Source of the DNA: Heliopora coerulea
Lineage: Eukaryota; Cnidaria; Anthozoa; Scleralcyonacea; Helioporidae
NCBI GenBank assembly: GCA_030142905.1
Contig: JASJOG010000295.1
Coordinates: 124,001 to 188,000 of the forward strand
DNA: 64,000 bases
Direction of reading: 5' to 3'
This document shows positions 50,202 through 60,033 of the stretch, one piece after another (the stretch's first letter is position 1; each line of letters starts with the position of its first letter). The translations under genes were made by a program, and so were the position numbers. Below the pieces are notes generated by a model. The model saw only the letters and a program-made list of their open reading frames with translations. It ran no database searches and was not told the DNA's origin.

Positions 50202-50215
50202 CCCCAAAGGGGAAG
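50199..50215 (+). promoter_or_regulatory. Hairpin at the U2 3' end (repeated in each unit)
   Basis: CTTCCCCAAAGGGGAAG forms a perfect 7-bp stem with an AAA loop exactly at the expected U2 3' end (also at 60031-60047 and the equivalent sites). A role in 3'-end formation is plausible but inferred. A metazoan 3' box-like AAAACGGTCAGA lies about 50 bases further on. Confidence 0.4.
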
Positions 50216-50590
50216 AACAACAATAACAATTGAAATGATATGAAAGGAAAACGGTCAGAGCAGCAAGTAATGTGTTTTGTTTGTGCGATTACATTTCAGG
50301 TCAGCTTTGAATGTGTCCCTGGAGACGAAGCGCCGTGTCTCTGGAGAGCATGATGCGGACAAGGTTGGCTGCTTGGCGATTGCAAGGAACGACAAGATGA
50401 CGAACCATCGCCCGCCCGCCCGCCCGCCCGCCCACAGTTCCAAGGAGTAGCGAAGGAAATGCTAGAGATAAAACATGGTAGGTAATCATTTCAGTCATTC
50501 CTAGCTAAGTTGATGCACCAAGCAACGTTCCTACCACATGCGACAGTGTGAAATGAACCAATCAAAACGTTGCCTTTCGCCGGAAAACGC

Positions 50591-50679
50591 ATACTTACCT
50601 GACGCGAGAGGTACTTTGATCATGAAGGAAGTCCTCTCAGGATGAGGCCCTCTCATTGCACTTCGATTGGGTTGACTCC

Positions 50680-50711
<32 letters not shown>

Positions 50712-50754
50712 TATAATTTCTGTTAGTGGGGACCTGCGTTCGCGCTCGTCCCCT
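50591..50754 (+). ncRNA. U1 snRNA gene, copy 1
   Basis: Starts with ATACTTACCTG, the 5'-splice-site-pairing end of U1. Stem-loop I contains GATCATGAAG, the U1-70K loop. Stem-loop II has ATTGCACTTC, close to the U1A site. Then come CCCCAAATGTGGGTAACTCG, the Sm site ATAATTTCTG and the closing stem-loop GGGGACCTGCGTTCGCGCTC with CCCC. Length about 164, as in other animals. It recognises 5' splice sites in the spliceosome and appears intact. It lies about 160 bases before the 5S gene. Confidence 0.95.
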
Positions 50755-50917
50755 CCCTCCCTCCCTATCAAAGCGTAAAGCTGAAGTGAAAACGGATTAG
50801 TGAGTGAAACACGATGTAGGTGATGGTGTAGTTCGGTGCGTTCCTAACAATATCTTCGTCCAGTTGGCCGCCACACACAGCGCTAGCTATAAAAATGCTA
50901 TAGTCCTTACGCCTCCT

Positions 50918-51037
50918 GTCTACGACCATACCACCGGGAAAGCACCGGTTCTCGTCAGATCACCGAAGTTAAGCCCGGTCGGGCGGAGTTAGTACTTGGA
51001 TGGGTGACCGCCTGGGAATACCCCGTGTTGTAGTCTT
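50918..51037 (+). rRNA. 5S rRNA gene, copy 1
   Basis: About 120 bases starting GTCTACGACCATACCAC and ending CCCCGTGTTGTAGTCTT, with the internal pol III control region (GAAGTTAAGCCCGGTCGGGC...GGATGGGTGACCGCC). A TATAAAAA box lies about 30 bases upstream and T-runs (TTTGTTT) follow. The U2 gene begins 108 bases downstream on the same strand. Confidence 0.95.
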
Positions 51038-51203
51038 TGTTTGCCGAACAATAAGGTACGCTACAGCAACGTCCGCTGACCAAAACGAACCACAACATGT
51101 TTGTCGGCGTTTTTCGTTCTTAAACTGATTTTTTTCCTTTTCGCTATCGCTTCTCGGCCTCTTGGCTAAGATCAAGTGTAGTATCTGTTCTTATCAGCTT
51201 AAT

Positions 51204-52950
51204 TCAGTGCTGCCTTGATCTTGGTCATTAGGTCACACTCTTGTTTACTTCAAAGTGATCGTTTGAGTATTTTTTATCGCAAGAGTGTATTTAAATTGTC
51301 TTGAGGGATTTATTAGACCTATTATTCAGCGTCGAACTTTCTACTGACCGTTTATAATTTTGAGAGAAGCCGCCATCGATCGCAAGTTATACTCTTCTAT
51401 TTCGTTGATATTTTGGTTTACTGCCTTTATTATGGTTATTCATTCCGCAAATCGAGTATCTCCGTCTCCTGGTCTTCTACCTACTCCGTCTCTTCAGCCA
51501 AATGGTGTTAATTCCGATATTCTCGTTGGCCGTTCTTATTATCCATTGCCGTATCCATTGGTTACTATCCTTGAAGGAAGTAAACTGTCCGAGCTAATTT
51601 CATGGGATATTTCTGTTTCTACTAAAATTTTGAAATTAAAATTGGATTGGTCTACTTCATCTAAAGATTACGACTCTTCATCCTTCTCTGAAATGCTACC
51701 TAACAACGTTATTCAAGCCATTAAGATCTATGAGATTTCCCAACCGTCATGGTCAATTTCTGCCTCCAAAAATAAACTGTCTACTAAGATAGAATGGCAA
51801 ATTTCTCACTCAAAGTCTAAACAATCCTCGCTCCAACCTCGAATTCCGAATGTGATCTTATCTTCGACCAAATCTTCGAATTATATCACTCCAACGCCTA
51901 AAATATTTAAAAAATCAACTGATTCGGGCTTTGGCAGTTCAAATTCAAATTCTGGTCTCCATAGCGATTCTTTTAATTGGCGCCGTACGGTCAATTTACC
52001 TTCAAATCCTAATTTCGACTCTCCTAGCCATACAACTTATCATCATGACATTTATGTTGCACCGAATTGTAAAGAAGTCAAAGCGTCAACTAAATTGTCA
52101 AAGAATTCTTCGTCAAATGTTTCTAAATCTTCTAATTCGTCTTCGCCTGTTTCTGCCCGAGAGGTCAAATCTGTTAATGTTAAACCAGAATCATCACAAC
52201 CTCAAGGGAAAACCCCATTTCGCAAAGAAATCCAAAACTCCGACATTGATCAATCTTCCTCCGATGAAAAGACTACTAACCTTGCTCCTTCAACATCTTC
52301 TACTAATCTGCCTTCGATTAAAGCTGATAATCTAGCACCAAACGTCACCTTATCATCACCTTCAAAATCGTTCGAAATTCCTGTTCCACCTAAAGGTTTC
52401 CCGAAATCGTTCCTCGATACTCCAAATCCTTTACCGATTGTTGGCGATGGTTTCCTAGATCCGAAAATTCCAGCTTGCTTTATGAATATCCAAGGTTCTT
52501 GTCGCCTTTGTAATTGCATCGTTTCGTCTCATCTTATTGATTTGCATCTCTTACAATGTTCTGGTTTAAACAGACAACCACTTGAATCCTTCGTGAAAGT
52601 TGTAATGAAAGAATCGTCCATCAAGAAGAAACAAGTGGTTGAAGCTTCTTATCTTTACTCGAAATTTGAACTAAATGAAGCAACTGTACCCAATAAATAC
52701 TTCAAAACCTTAGATAAGTACAGATCTTTTACATCAAAACTTGAAAACCTTACAAAGTTACTCACGGACATGGCCTATAAGAAGCTGAACATTTCATATA
52801 AATTAGAAAACTTTAATATTCTTAAATATAAAGCATAACCCTGATACTATATTTTTTAGTATCACCATTGTTGTAATTTATCTTTACTTTGTTGAATAAC
52901 TTAGGATAGAATACCAGTCCCATCATTTGTAAACATTTCAAGTAATAAAA
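51204..52950 (+). mobile_element. U2-specific insertion, 1747 bp, no reverse transcriptase (copy 1)
   Basis: Begins TCAGTGCTGCCTTGATCTTG and ends with AAGTAATAAAA, flanked by the 21-bp duplicate of U2 nt 38-58 (51183-51203 and 52951-52971). It has a 5' leader, one ORF on the U2-sense strand and a 112-base 3' region. The A-rich 3' end and long duplication suggest insertion by target-primed reverse transcription. It may be an ORF1-only, non-autonomous partner of a U2-targeting retrotransposon. Bases 11-24 of the element are antisense to U2 nt 18-31. Confidence 0.88.
51432..52838 (+). CDS. Orphan protein of the U2 insertion (copy 1)
   Basis: 468 residues from the first ATG (the frame is open upstream from 51348 with a TTG at 51360). 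It is not recognised as a known family. Near the N-terminus two segments resemble each other (SWDISVSTKILKLKLDW and SWSISASKNKLSTKIEW), suggesting a duplicated Trp-framed module. The middle is Ser/Pro/Asn-rich and probably disordered. Near the C-terminus is a C2HC-type zinc-finger candidate (C357-X2-C360-X11-H372-X3-C376), then a Lys-rich helical tail. No RT, endonuclease or transposase motif is present. A nucleic-acid-binding, ORF1-like role is inferred from the finger and the context. The frame is intact in all three copies. Confidence 0.75.
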   Translation: MVIHSANRVSPSPGLLPTPSLQPNGVNSDILVGRSYYPLPYPLVTILEGSKLSELISWDISVSTKILKLKLDWSTSSKDYDSSSFSEMLPNNVIQAIKIYEISQPSWSISASKNKLSTKIEWQISHSKSKQSSLQPRIPNVILSSTKSSNYITPTPKIFKKSTDSGFGSSNSNSGLHSDSFNWRRTVNLPSNPNFDSPSHTTYHHDIYVAPNCKEVKASTKLSKNSSSNVSKSSNSSSPVSAREVKSVNVKPESSQPQGKTPFRKEIQNSDIDQSSSDEKTTNLAPSTSSTNLPSIKADNLAPNVTLSSPSKSFEIPVPPKGFPKSFLDTPNPLPIVGDGFLDPKIPACFMNIQGSCRLCNCIVSSHLIDLHLLQCSGLNRQPLESFVKVVMKESSIKKKQVVEASYLYSKFELNEATVPNKYFKTLDKYRSFTSKLENLTKLLTDMAYKKLNISYKLENFNILKYKA

Positions 52951-53490
52951 ATCTGTTCTTATCAGCTTAATATCTGGTATGCCAGGCAACGCCTGGCTCA
53001 TATATTAAACTGATTTTTGGACCTCGGCCATGGGATTGAAGCTTGCTTCACCCTGGCCACGGGTTGTCTCGGTCTTGCACTAAATCCGAGTACGGCCCCT
53101 TCCCCAAAGGGGAAGAACAACAATAACAATTGAAATGATATGAAAGGAAAACGGTCAGAGCAGCAAGTAATGTGTTTTGTTTGTGCGATTACATTTCAGG
53201 TCAGCTTTGAATGTGTCCCTGGAGACGAAGCGCCGTGTCTCTGGAGAGCATGATGCGGACAAGGTTGGCTGCTTGGCGATTGCAAGGAACGACAAGATGA
53301 CGAACCATCGCCCGCCCGCCCGCCCGCCCGCCCACAGTTCCAAGGAGTAGCGAAGGAAATGCTAGAGATAAAACATGGTAGGTAATCATTTCAGTCATTC
53401 CTAGCTAAGTTGATGCACCAAGCAACGTTCCTACCACATGCGACAGTGTGAAATGAACCAATCAAAACGTTGCCTTTCGCCGGAAAACGC

Positions 53491-53579
53491 ATACTTACCT
53501 GACGCGAGAGGTACTTTGATCATGAAGGAAGTCCTCTCAGGATGAGGCCCTCTCATTGCACTTCGATTGGGTTGACTCC

Positions 53580-53611
<32 letters not shown>

Positions 53612-53654
53612 TATAATTTCTGTTAGTGGGGACCTGCGTTCGCGCTCGTCCCCT
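53491..53654 (+). ncRNA. U1 snRNA gene, copy 2
   Basis: Same as copy 1, exactly 2900 bases later; no difference seen. Confidence 0.95.
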
Positions 53655-53817
53655 CCCTCCCTCCCTATCAAAGCGTAAAGCTGAAGTGAAAACGGATTAG
53701 TGAGTGAAACACGATGTAGGTGATGGTGTAGTTCGGTGCGTTCCTAACAATATCTTCGTCCAGTTGGCCGCCACACACAGCGCTAGCTATAAAAATGCTA
53801 TAGTCCTTACGCCTCCT

Positions 53818-53937
53818 GTCTACGACCATACCACCGGGAAAGCACCGGTTCTCGTCAGATCACCGAAGTTAAGCCCGGTCGGGCGGAGTTAGTACTTGGA
53901 TGGGTGACCGCCTGGGAATACCCCGTGTTGTAGTCTT
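53818..53937 (+). rRNA. 5S rRNA gene, copy 2
   Basis: Same as copy 1, 2900 bases later, with the same upstream TATAAAAA. Confidence 0.95.
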
Positions 53938-54103
53938 TGTTTGCCGAACAATAAGGTACGCTACAGCAACGTCCGCTGACCAAAACGAACCACAACATGT
54001 TTGTCGGCGTTTTTCGTTCTTAAACTGATTTTTTTCCTTTTCGCTATCGCTTCTCGGCCTCTTGGCTAAGATCAAGTGTAGTATCTGTTCTTATCAGCTT
54101 AAT

Positions 54104-55850
54104 TCAGTGCTGCCTTGATCTTGGTCATTAGGTCACACTCTTGTTTACTTCAAAGTGATCGTTTGAGTATTTTTTATCGCAAGAGTGTATTTAAATTGTC
54201 TTGAGGGATTTATTAGACCTATTATTCAGCGTCGAACTTTCTACTGACCGTTTATAATTTTGAGAGAAGCCGCCATCGATCGCAAGTTATACTCTTCTAT
54301 TTCGTTGATATTTTGGTTTACTGCCTTTATTATGGTTATTCATTCCGCAAATCGAGTATCTCCGTCTCCTGGTCTTCTACCTACTCCGTCTCTTCAGCCA
54401 AATGGTGTTAATTCCGATATTCTCGTTGGCCGTTCTTATTATCCATTGCCGTATCCATTGGTTACTATCCTTGAAGGAAGTAAACTGTCCGAGCTAATTT
54501 CATGGGATATTTCTGTTTCTACTAAAATTTTGAAATTAAAATTGGATTGGTCTACTTCATCTAAAGATTACGACTCTTCATCCTTCTCTGAAATGCTACC
54601 TAACAACGTTATTCAAGCCATTAAGATCTATGAGATTTCCCAACCGTCATGGTCAATTTCTGCCTCCAAAAATAAACTGTCTACTAAGATAGAATGGCAA
54701 ATTTCTCACTCAAAGTCTAAACAATCCTCGCTCCAACCTCGAATTCCGAATGTGATCTTATCTTCGACCAAATCTTCGAATTATATCACTCCAACGCCTA
54801 AAATATTTAAAAAATCAACTGATTCGGGCTTTGGCAGTTCAAATTCAAATTCTGGTCTCCATAGCGATTCTTTTAATTGGCGCCGTACGGTCAATTTACC
54901 TTCAAATCCTAATTTCGACTCTCCTAGCCATACAACTTATCATCATGACATTTATGTTGCACCGAATTGTAAAGAAGTCAAAGCGTCAACTAAATTGTCA
55001 AAGAATTCTTCGTCAAATGTTTCTAAATCTTCTAATTCGTCTTCGCCTGTTTCTGCCCGAGAGGTCAAATCTGTTAATGTTAAACCAGAATCATCACAAC
55101 CTCAAGGGAAAACCCCATTTCGCAAAGAAATCCAAAACTCCGACATTGATCAATCTTCCTCCGATGAAAAGACTACTAACCTTGCTCCTTCAACATCTTC
55201 TACTAATCTGCCTTCGATTAAAGCTGATAATCTAGCACCAAACGTCACCTTATCATCACCTTCAAAATCGTTCGAAATTCCTGTTCCACCTAAAGGTTTC
55301 CCGAAATCGTTCCTCGATACTCCAAATCCTTTACCGATTGTTGGCGATGGTTTCCTAGATCCGAAAATTCCAGCTTGCTTTATGAATATCCAAGGTTCTT
55401 GTCGCCTTTGTAATTGCATCGTTTCGTCTCATCTTATTGATTTGCATCTCTTACAATGTTCTGGTTTAAACAGACAACCACTTGAATCCTTCGTGAAAGT
55501 TGTAATGAAAGAATCGTCCATCAAGAAGAAACAAGTGGTTGAAGCTTCTTATCTTTACTCGAAATTTGAACTAAATGAAGCAACTGTACCCAATAAATAC
55601 TTCAAAACCTTAGATAAGTACAGATCTTTTACATCAAAACTTGAAAACCTTACAAAGTTACTCACGGACATGGCCTATAAGAAGCTGAACATTTCATATA
55701 AATTAGAAAACTTTAATATTCTTAAATATAAAGCATAACCCTGATACTATATTTTTTAGTATCACCATTGTTGTAATTTATCTTTACTTTGTTGAATAAC
55801 TTAGGATAGAATACCAGTCCCATCATTTGTAAACATTTCAAGTAATAAAA
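54104..55850 (+). mobile_element. U2-specific insertion, copy 2
   Basis: Identical in length and ends to copy 1. Identity of both flank and insert implies that the interrupted unit was multiplied as a whole, not that the element inserted again. Confidence 0.88.
54332..55738 (+). CDS. Orphan protein of the U2 insertion (copy 2)
   Basis: Same 468-residue frame as in copy 1, with no amino-acid difference. Confidence 0.75.
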   Translation: MVIHSANRVSPSPGLLPTPSLQPNGVNSDILVGRSYYPLPYPLVTILEGSKLSELISWDISVSTKILKLKLDWSTSSKDYDSSSFSEMLPNNVIQAIKIYEISQPSWSISASKNKLSTKIEWQISHSKSKQSSLQPRIPNVILSSTKSSNYITPTPKIFKKSTDSGFGSSNSNSGLHSDSFNWRRTVNLPSNPNFDSPSHTTYHHDIYVAPNCKEVKASTKLSKNSSSNVSKSSNSSSPVSAREVKSVNVKPESSQPQGKTPFRKEIQNSDIDQSSSDEKTTNLAPSTSSTNLPSIKADNLAPNVTLSSPSKSFEIPVPPKGFPKSFLDTPNPLPIVGDGFLDPKIPACFMNIQGSCRLCNCIVSSHLIDLHLLQCSGLNRQPLESFVKVVMKESSIKKKQVVEASYLYSKFELNEATVPNKYFKTLDKYRSFTSKLENLTKLLTDMAYKKLNISYKLENFNILKYKA

Positions 55851-56390
55851 ATCTGTTCTTATCAGCTTAATATCTGGTATGCCAGGCAACGCCTGGCTCA
55901 TATATTAAACTGATTTTTGGACCTCGGCCATGGGATTGAAGCTTGCTTCACCCTGGCCACGGGTTGTCTCGGTCTTGCACTAAATCCGAGTACGGCCCCT
56001 TCCCCAAAGGGGAAGAACAACAATAACAATTGAAATGATATGAAAGGAAAACGGTCAGAGCAGCAAGTAATGTGTTTTGTTTGTGCGATTACATTTCAGG
56101 TCAGCTTTGAATGTGTCCCTGGAGACGAAGCGCCGTGTCTCTGGAGAGCATGATGCGGACAAGGTTGGCTGCTTGGCGATTGCAAGGAACGACAAGATGA
56201 CGAACCATCGCCCGCCCGCCCGCCCGCCCGCCCACAGTTCCAAGGAGTAGCGAAGGAAATGCTAGAGATAAAACATGGTAGGTAATCATTTCAGTCATTC
56301 CTAGCTAAGTTGATGCACCAAGCAACGTTCCTACCACATGCGACAGTGTGAAATGAACCAATCAAAACGTTGCCTTTCGCCGGAAAACGC

Positions 56391-56479
56391 ATACTTACCT
56401 GACGCGAGAGGTACTTTGATCATGAAGGAAGTCCTCTCAGGATGAGGCCCTCTCATTGCACTTCGATTGGGTTGACTCC

Positions 56480-56511
<32 letters not shown>

Positions 56512-56554
56512 TATAATTTCTGTTAGTGGGGACCTGCGTTCGCGCTCGTCCCCT
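56391..56554 (+). ncRNA. U1 snRNA gene, copy 3
   Basis: Same as copy 1. Confidence 0.95.
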
Positions 56555-56717
56555 CCCTCCCTCCCTATCAAAGCGTAAAGCTGAAGTGAAAACGGATTAG
56601 TGAGTGAAACACGATGTAGGTGATGGTGTAGTTCGGTGCGTTCCTAACAATATCTTCGTCCAGTTGGCCGCCACACACAGCGCTAGCTATAAAAATGCTA
56701 TAGTCCTTACGCCTCCT

Positions 56718-56837
56718 GTCTACGACCATACCACCGGGAAAGCACCGGTTCTCGTCAGATCACCGAAGTTAAGCCCGGTCGGGCGGAGTTAGTACTTGGA
56801 TGGGTGACCGCCTGGGAATACCCCGTGTTGTAGTCTT
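56718..56837 (+). rRNA. 5S rRNA gene, copy 3
   Basis: Same as copy 1. Confidence 0.95.
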
Positions 56838-57003
56838 TGTTTGCCGAACAATAAGGTACGCTACAGCAACGTCCGCTGACCAAAACGAACCACAACATGT
56901 TTGTCGGCGTTTTTCGTTCTTAAACTGATTTTTTTCCTTTTCGCTATCGCTTCTCGGCCTCTTGGCTAAGATCAAGTGTAGTATCTGTTCTTATCAGCTT
57001 AAT

Positions 57004-58750
57004 TCAGTGCTGCCTTGATCTTGGTCATTAGGTCACACTCTTGTTTACTTCAAAGTGATCGTTTGAGTATTTTTTATCGCAAGAGTGTATTTAAATTGTC
57101 TTGAGGGATTTATTAGACCTATTATTCAGCGTCGAACTTTCTACTGACCGTTTATAATTTTGAGAGAAGCCGCCATCGATCGCAAGTTATACTCTTCTAT
57201 TTCGTTGATATTTTGGTTTACTGCCTTTATTATGGTTATTCATTCCGCAAATCGAGTATCTCCGTCTCCTGGTCTTCTACCTACTCCGTCTCTTCAGCCA
57301 AATGGTGTTAATTCCGATATTCTCGTTGGCCGTTCTTATTATCCATTGCCGTATCCATTGGTTACTATCCTTGAAGGAAGTAAACTGTCCGAGCTAATTT
57401 CATGGGATATTTCTGTTTCTACTAAAATTTTGAAATTAAAATTGGATTGGTCTACTTCATCTAAAGATTACGACTCTTCATCCTTCTCTGAAATGCTACC
57501 TAACAACGTTATTCAAGCCATTAAGATCTATGAGATTTCCCAACCGTCATGGTCAATTTCTGCCTCCAAAAATAAACTGTCTACTAAGATAGAATGGCAA
57601 ATTTCTCACTCAAAGTCTAAACAATCCTCGCTCCAACCTCGAATTCCGAATGTGATCTTATCTTCGACCAAATCTTCGAATTATATCACTCCAACGCCTA
57701 AAATATTTAAAAAATCAACTGATTCGGGCTTTGGCAGTTCAAATTCAAATTCTGGTCTCCATAGCGATTCTTTTAATTGGCGCCGTACGGTCAATTTACC
57801 TTCAAATCCTAATTTCGACTCTCCTAGCCATACAACTTATCATCATGACATTTATGTTGCACCGAATTGTAAAGAAGTCAAAGCGTCAACTAAATTGTCA
57901 AAGAATTCTTCGTCAAATGTTTCTAAATCTTCTAATTCGTCTTCGCCTGTTTCTGCCCGAGAGGTCAAATCTGTTAATGTTAAACCAGAATCATCACAAC
58001 CTCAAGGGAAAACCCCATTTCGCAAAGAAATCCAAAACTCCGACATTGATCAATCTTCCTCCGATGAAAAGACTACTAACCTTGCTCCTTCAACATCTTC
58101 TACTAATCTGCCTTCGATTAAAGCTGATAATCTAGCACCAAACGTCACCTTATCATCACCTTCAAAATCGTTCGAAATTCCTGTTCCACCTAAAGGTTTC
58201 CCGAAATCGTTCCTCGATACTCCAAATCCTTTACCGATTGTTGGCGATGGTTTCCTAGATCCGAAAATTCCAGCTTGCTTTATGAATATCCAAGGTTCTT
58301 GTCGCCTTTGTAATTGCATCGTTTCGTCTCATCTTATTGATTTGCATCTCTTACAATGTTCTGGTTTAAACAGACAACCACTTGAATCCTTCGTGAAAGT
58401 TGTAATGAAAGAATCGTCCATCAAGAAGAAACAAGTGGTTGAAGCTTCTTATCTTTACTCGAAATTTGAACTAAATGAAGCAACTGTACCCAATAAATAC
58501 TTCAAAACCTTAGATAAGTACAGATCTTTTACATCAAAACTTGAAAACCTTACAAAGTTACTCACGGACATGGCCTATAAGAAGCTGAACATTTCATATA
58601 AATTAGAAAACTTTAATATTCTTAAATATAAAGCATAACCCTGATACTATATTTTTTAGTATCACCATTGTTGTAATTTATCTTTACTTTGTTGAATAAC
58701 TTAGGATAGAATACCAGTCCCATCATTTGTAAACATTTCAAGTAATAAAA
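57004..58750 (+). mobile_element. U2-specific insertion, copy 3
   Basis: Same ends, length and ORF as copies 1 and 2. It is the last interrupted unit before the intact one. Confidence 0.88.
57232..58638 (+). CDS. Orphan protein of the U2 insertion (copy 3)
   Basis: Same 468-residue frame as in copies 1 and 2. Confidence 0.75.
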   Translation: MVIHSANRVSPSPGLLPTPSLQPNGVNSDILVGRSYYPLPYPLVTILEGSKLSELISWDISVSTKILKLKLDWSTSSKDYDSSSFSEMLPNNVIQAIKIYEISQPSWSISASKNKLSTKIEWQISHSKSKQSSLQPRIPNVILSSTKSSNYITPTPKIFKKSTDSGFGSSNSNSGLHSDSFNWRRTVNLPSNPNFDSPSHTTYHHDIYVAPNCKEVKASTKLSKNSSSNVSKSSNSSSPVSAREVKSVNVKPESSQPQGKTPFRKEIQNSDIDQSSSDEKTTNLAPSTSSTNLPSIKADNLAPNVTLSSPSKSFEIPVPPKGFPKSFLDTPNPLPIVGDGFLDPKIPACFMNIQGSCRLCNCIVSSHLIDLHLLQCSGLNRQPLESFVKVVMKESSIKKKQVVEASYLYSKFELNEATVPNKYFKTLDKYRSFTSKLENLTKLLTDMAYKKLNISYKLENFNILKYKA

Positions 58751-59290
58751 ATCTGTTCTTATCAGCTTAATATCTGGTATGCCAGGCAACGCCTGGCTCA
58801 TATATTAAACTGATTTTTGGACCTCGGCCATGGGATTGAAGCTTGCTTCACCCTGGCCACGGGTTGTCTCGGTCTTGCACTAAATCCGAGTACGGCCCCT
58901 TCCCCAAAGGGGAAGAACAACAATAACAATTGAAATGATATGAAAGGAAAACGGTCAGAGCAGCAAGTAATGTGTTTTGTTTGTGCGATTACATTTCAGG
59001 TCAGCTTTGAATGTGTCCCTGGAGACGAAGCGCCGTGTCTCTGGAGAGCATGATGCGGACAAGGTTGGCTGCTTGGCGATTGCAAGGAACGACAAGATGA
59101 CGAACCATCGCCCGCCCGCCCGCCCGCCCGCCCACAGTTCCAAGGAGTAGCGAAGGAAATGCTAGAGATAAAACATGGTAGGTAATCATTTCAGTCATTC
59201 CTAGCTAAGTTGATGCACCAAGCAACGTTCCTACCACATGCGACAGTGTGAAATGAACCAATCAAAACGTTGCCTTTCGCCGGAAAACGC

Positions 59291-59379
59291 ATACTTACCT
59301 GACGCGAGAGGTACTTTGATCATGAAGGAAGTCCTCTCAGGATGAGGCCCTCTCATTGCACTTCGATTGGGTTGACTCC

Positions 59380-59411
<32 letters not shown>

Positions 59412-59454
59412 TATAATTTCTGTTAGTGGGGACCTGCGTTCGCGCTCGTCCCCT
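59291..59454 (+). ncRNA. U1 snRNA gene, copy 4
   Basis: Same as copy 1. Confidence 0.95.
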
Positions 59455-59617
59455 CCCTCCCTCCCTATCAAAGCGTAAAGCTGAAGTGAAAACGGATTAG
59501 TGAGTGAAACACGATGTAGGTGATGGTGTAGTTCGGTGCGTTCCTAACAATATCTTCGTCCAGTTGGCCGCCACACACAGCGCTAGCTATAAAAATGCTA
59601 TAGTCCTTACGCCTCCT

Positions 59618-59737
59618 GTCTACGACCATACCACCGGGAAAGCACCGGTTCTCGTCAGATCACCGAAGTTAAGCCCGGTCGGGCGGAGTTAGTACTTGGA
59701 TGGGTGACCGCCTGGGAATACCCCGTGTTGTAGTCTT
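59618..59737 (+). rRNA. 5S rRNA gene, copy 4
   Basis: Same as copy 1; precedes the only intact U2. Confidence 0.95.
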
Positions 59738-59845
59738 TGTTTGCCGAACAATAAGGTACGCTACAGCAACGTCCGCTGACCAAAACGAACCACAACATGT
59801 TTGTCGGCGTTTTTCGTTCTTAAACTGATTTTTTTCCTTTTCGCT

Positions 59846-60033
59846 ATCGCTTCTCGGCCTCTTGGCTAAGATCAAGTGTAGTATCTGTTCTTATCAGCTT
59901 AATATCTGGTATGCCAGGCAACGCCTGGCTCATATATTAAACTGATTTTTGGACCTCGGCCATGGGATTGAAGCTTGCTTCACCCTGGCCACGGGTTGTC
60001 TCGGTCTTGCACTAAATCCGAGTACGGCCCCTT
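59846..60033 (+). ncRNA. U2 snRNA gene, intact
   Basis: About 188 bases with all U2 landmarks in order. These are the 5' ATCGCTTCTCGG, the GTAGTA branch-site-pairing sequence at nt 33-38, stem-loop II (GGTATGCCAGGCAACGCCTG), the Sm site in ACTGATTTTTGG, stem-loop III (CCATGGG...CCCTGG) and stem-loop IV (CTCGGTCTTGCAC...CCGAG). It is the only uninterrupted U2 in the window and shows the empty target site of both insertions. The 3' end is estimated from the human length. Confidence 0.95.

Larger units (their letters stand above)
51146..53101 (+). ncRNA. U2 snRNA gene interrupted by the 1.75-kb insertion, copy 1
   Basis: The 5' part (51146-51203, U2 nt 1-58) contains ATCGCTTCTCGGCCTCTTGG and the branch-site-pairing GTAGTA at nt 33-38. 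The 3' part (52951-53101) restarts at nt 38, so nt 38-58 are present twice. The insertion separates the branch-recognition sequence from the Sm site, so a functional U2 is not expected. Confidence 0.92.
54046..56001 (+). ncRNA. U2 snRNA gene interrupted, copy 2
   Basis: 5' part 54046-54103, 3' part 55851-56001; the same junctions and 21-bp duplication as copy 1. Confidence 0.92.
56946..58901 (+). ncRNA. U2 snRNA gene interrupted, copy 3
   Basis: 5' part 56946-57003, 3' part 58751-58901; junctions as in copy 1. Confidence 0.92.

Noticed and set aside
50230..50590. Possible further snRNA (U4, U5, U6) or spliced-leader RNA in the U2-U1 spacer
   Set aside because: No landmark sequences of those RNAs seen on either strand.
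50255..51175. Several 60-70-residue frames in each array unit (for example Gly/Arg-rich ones over the CGCC run and frames across 5S and U1)
   Set aside because: They lie over the (CGCC)n spacer or over RNA genes in either orientation and repeat only because the unit repeats; no coding signature.
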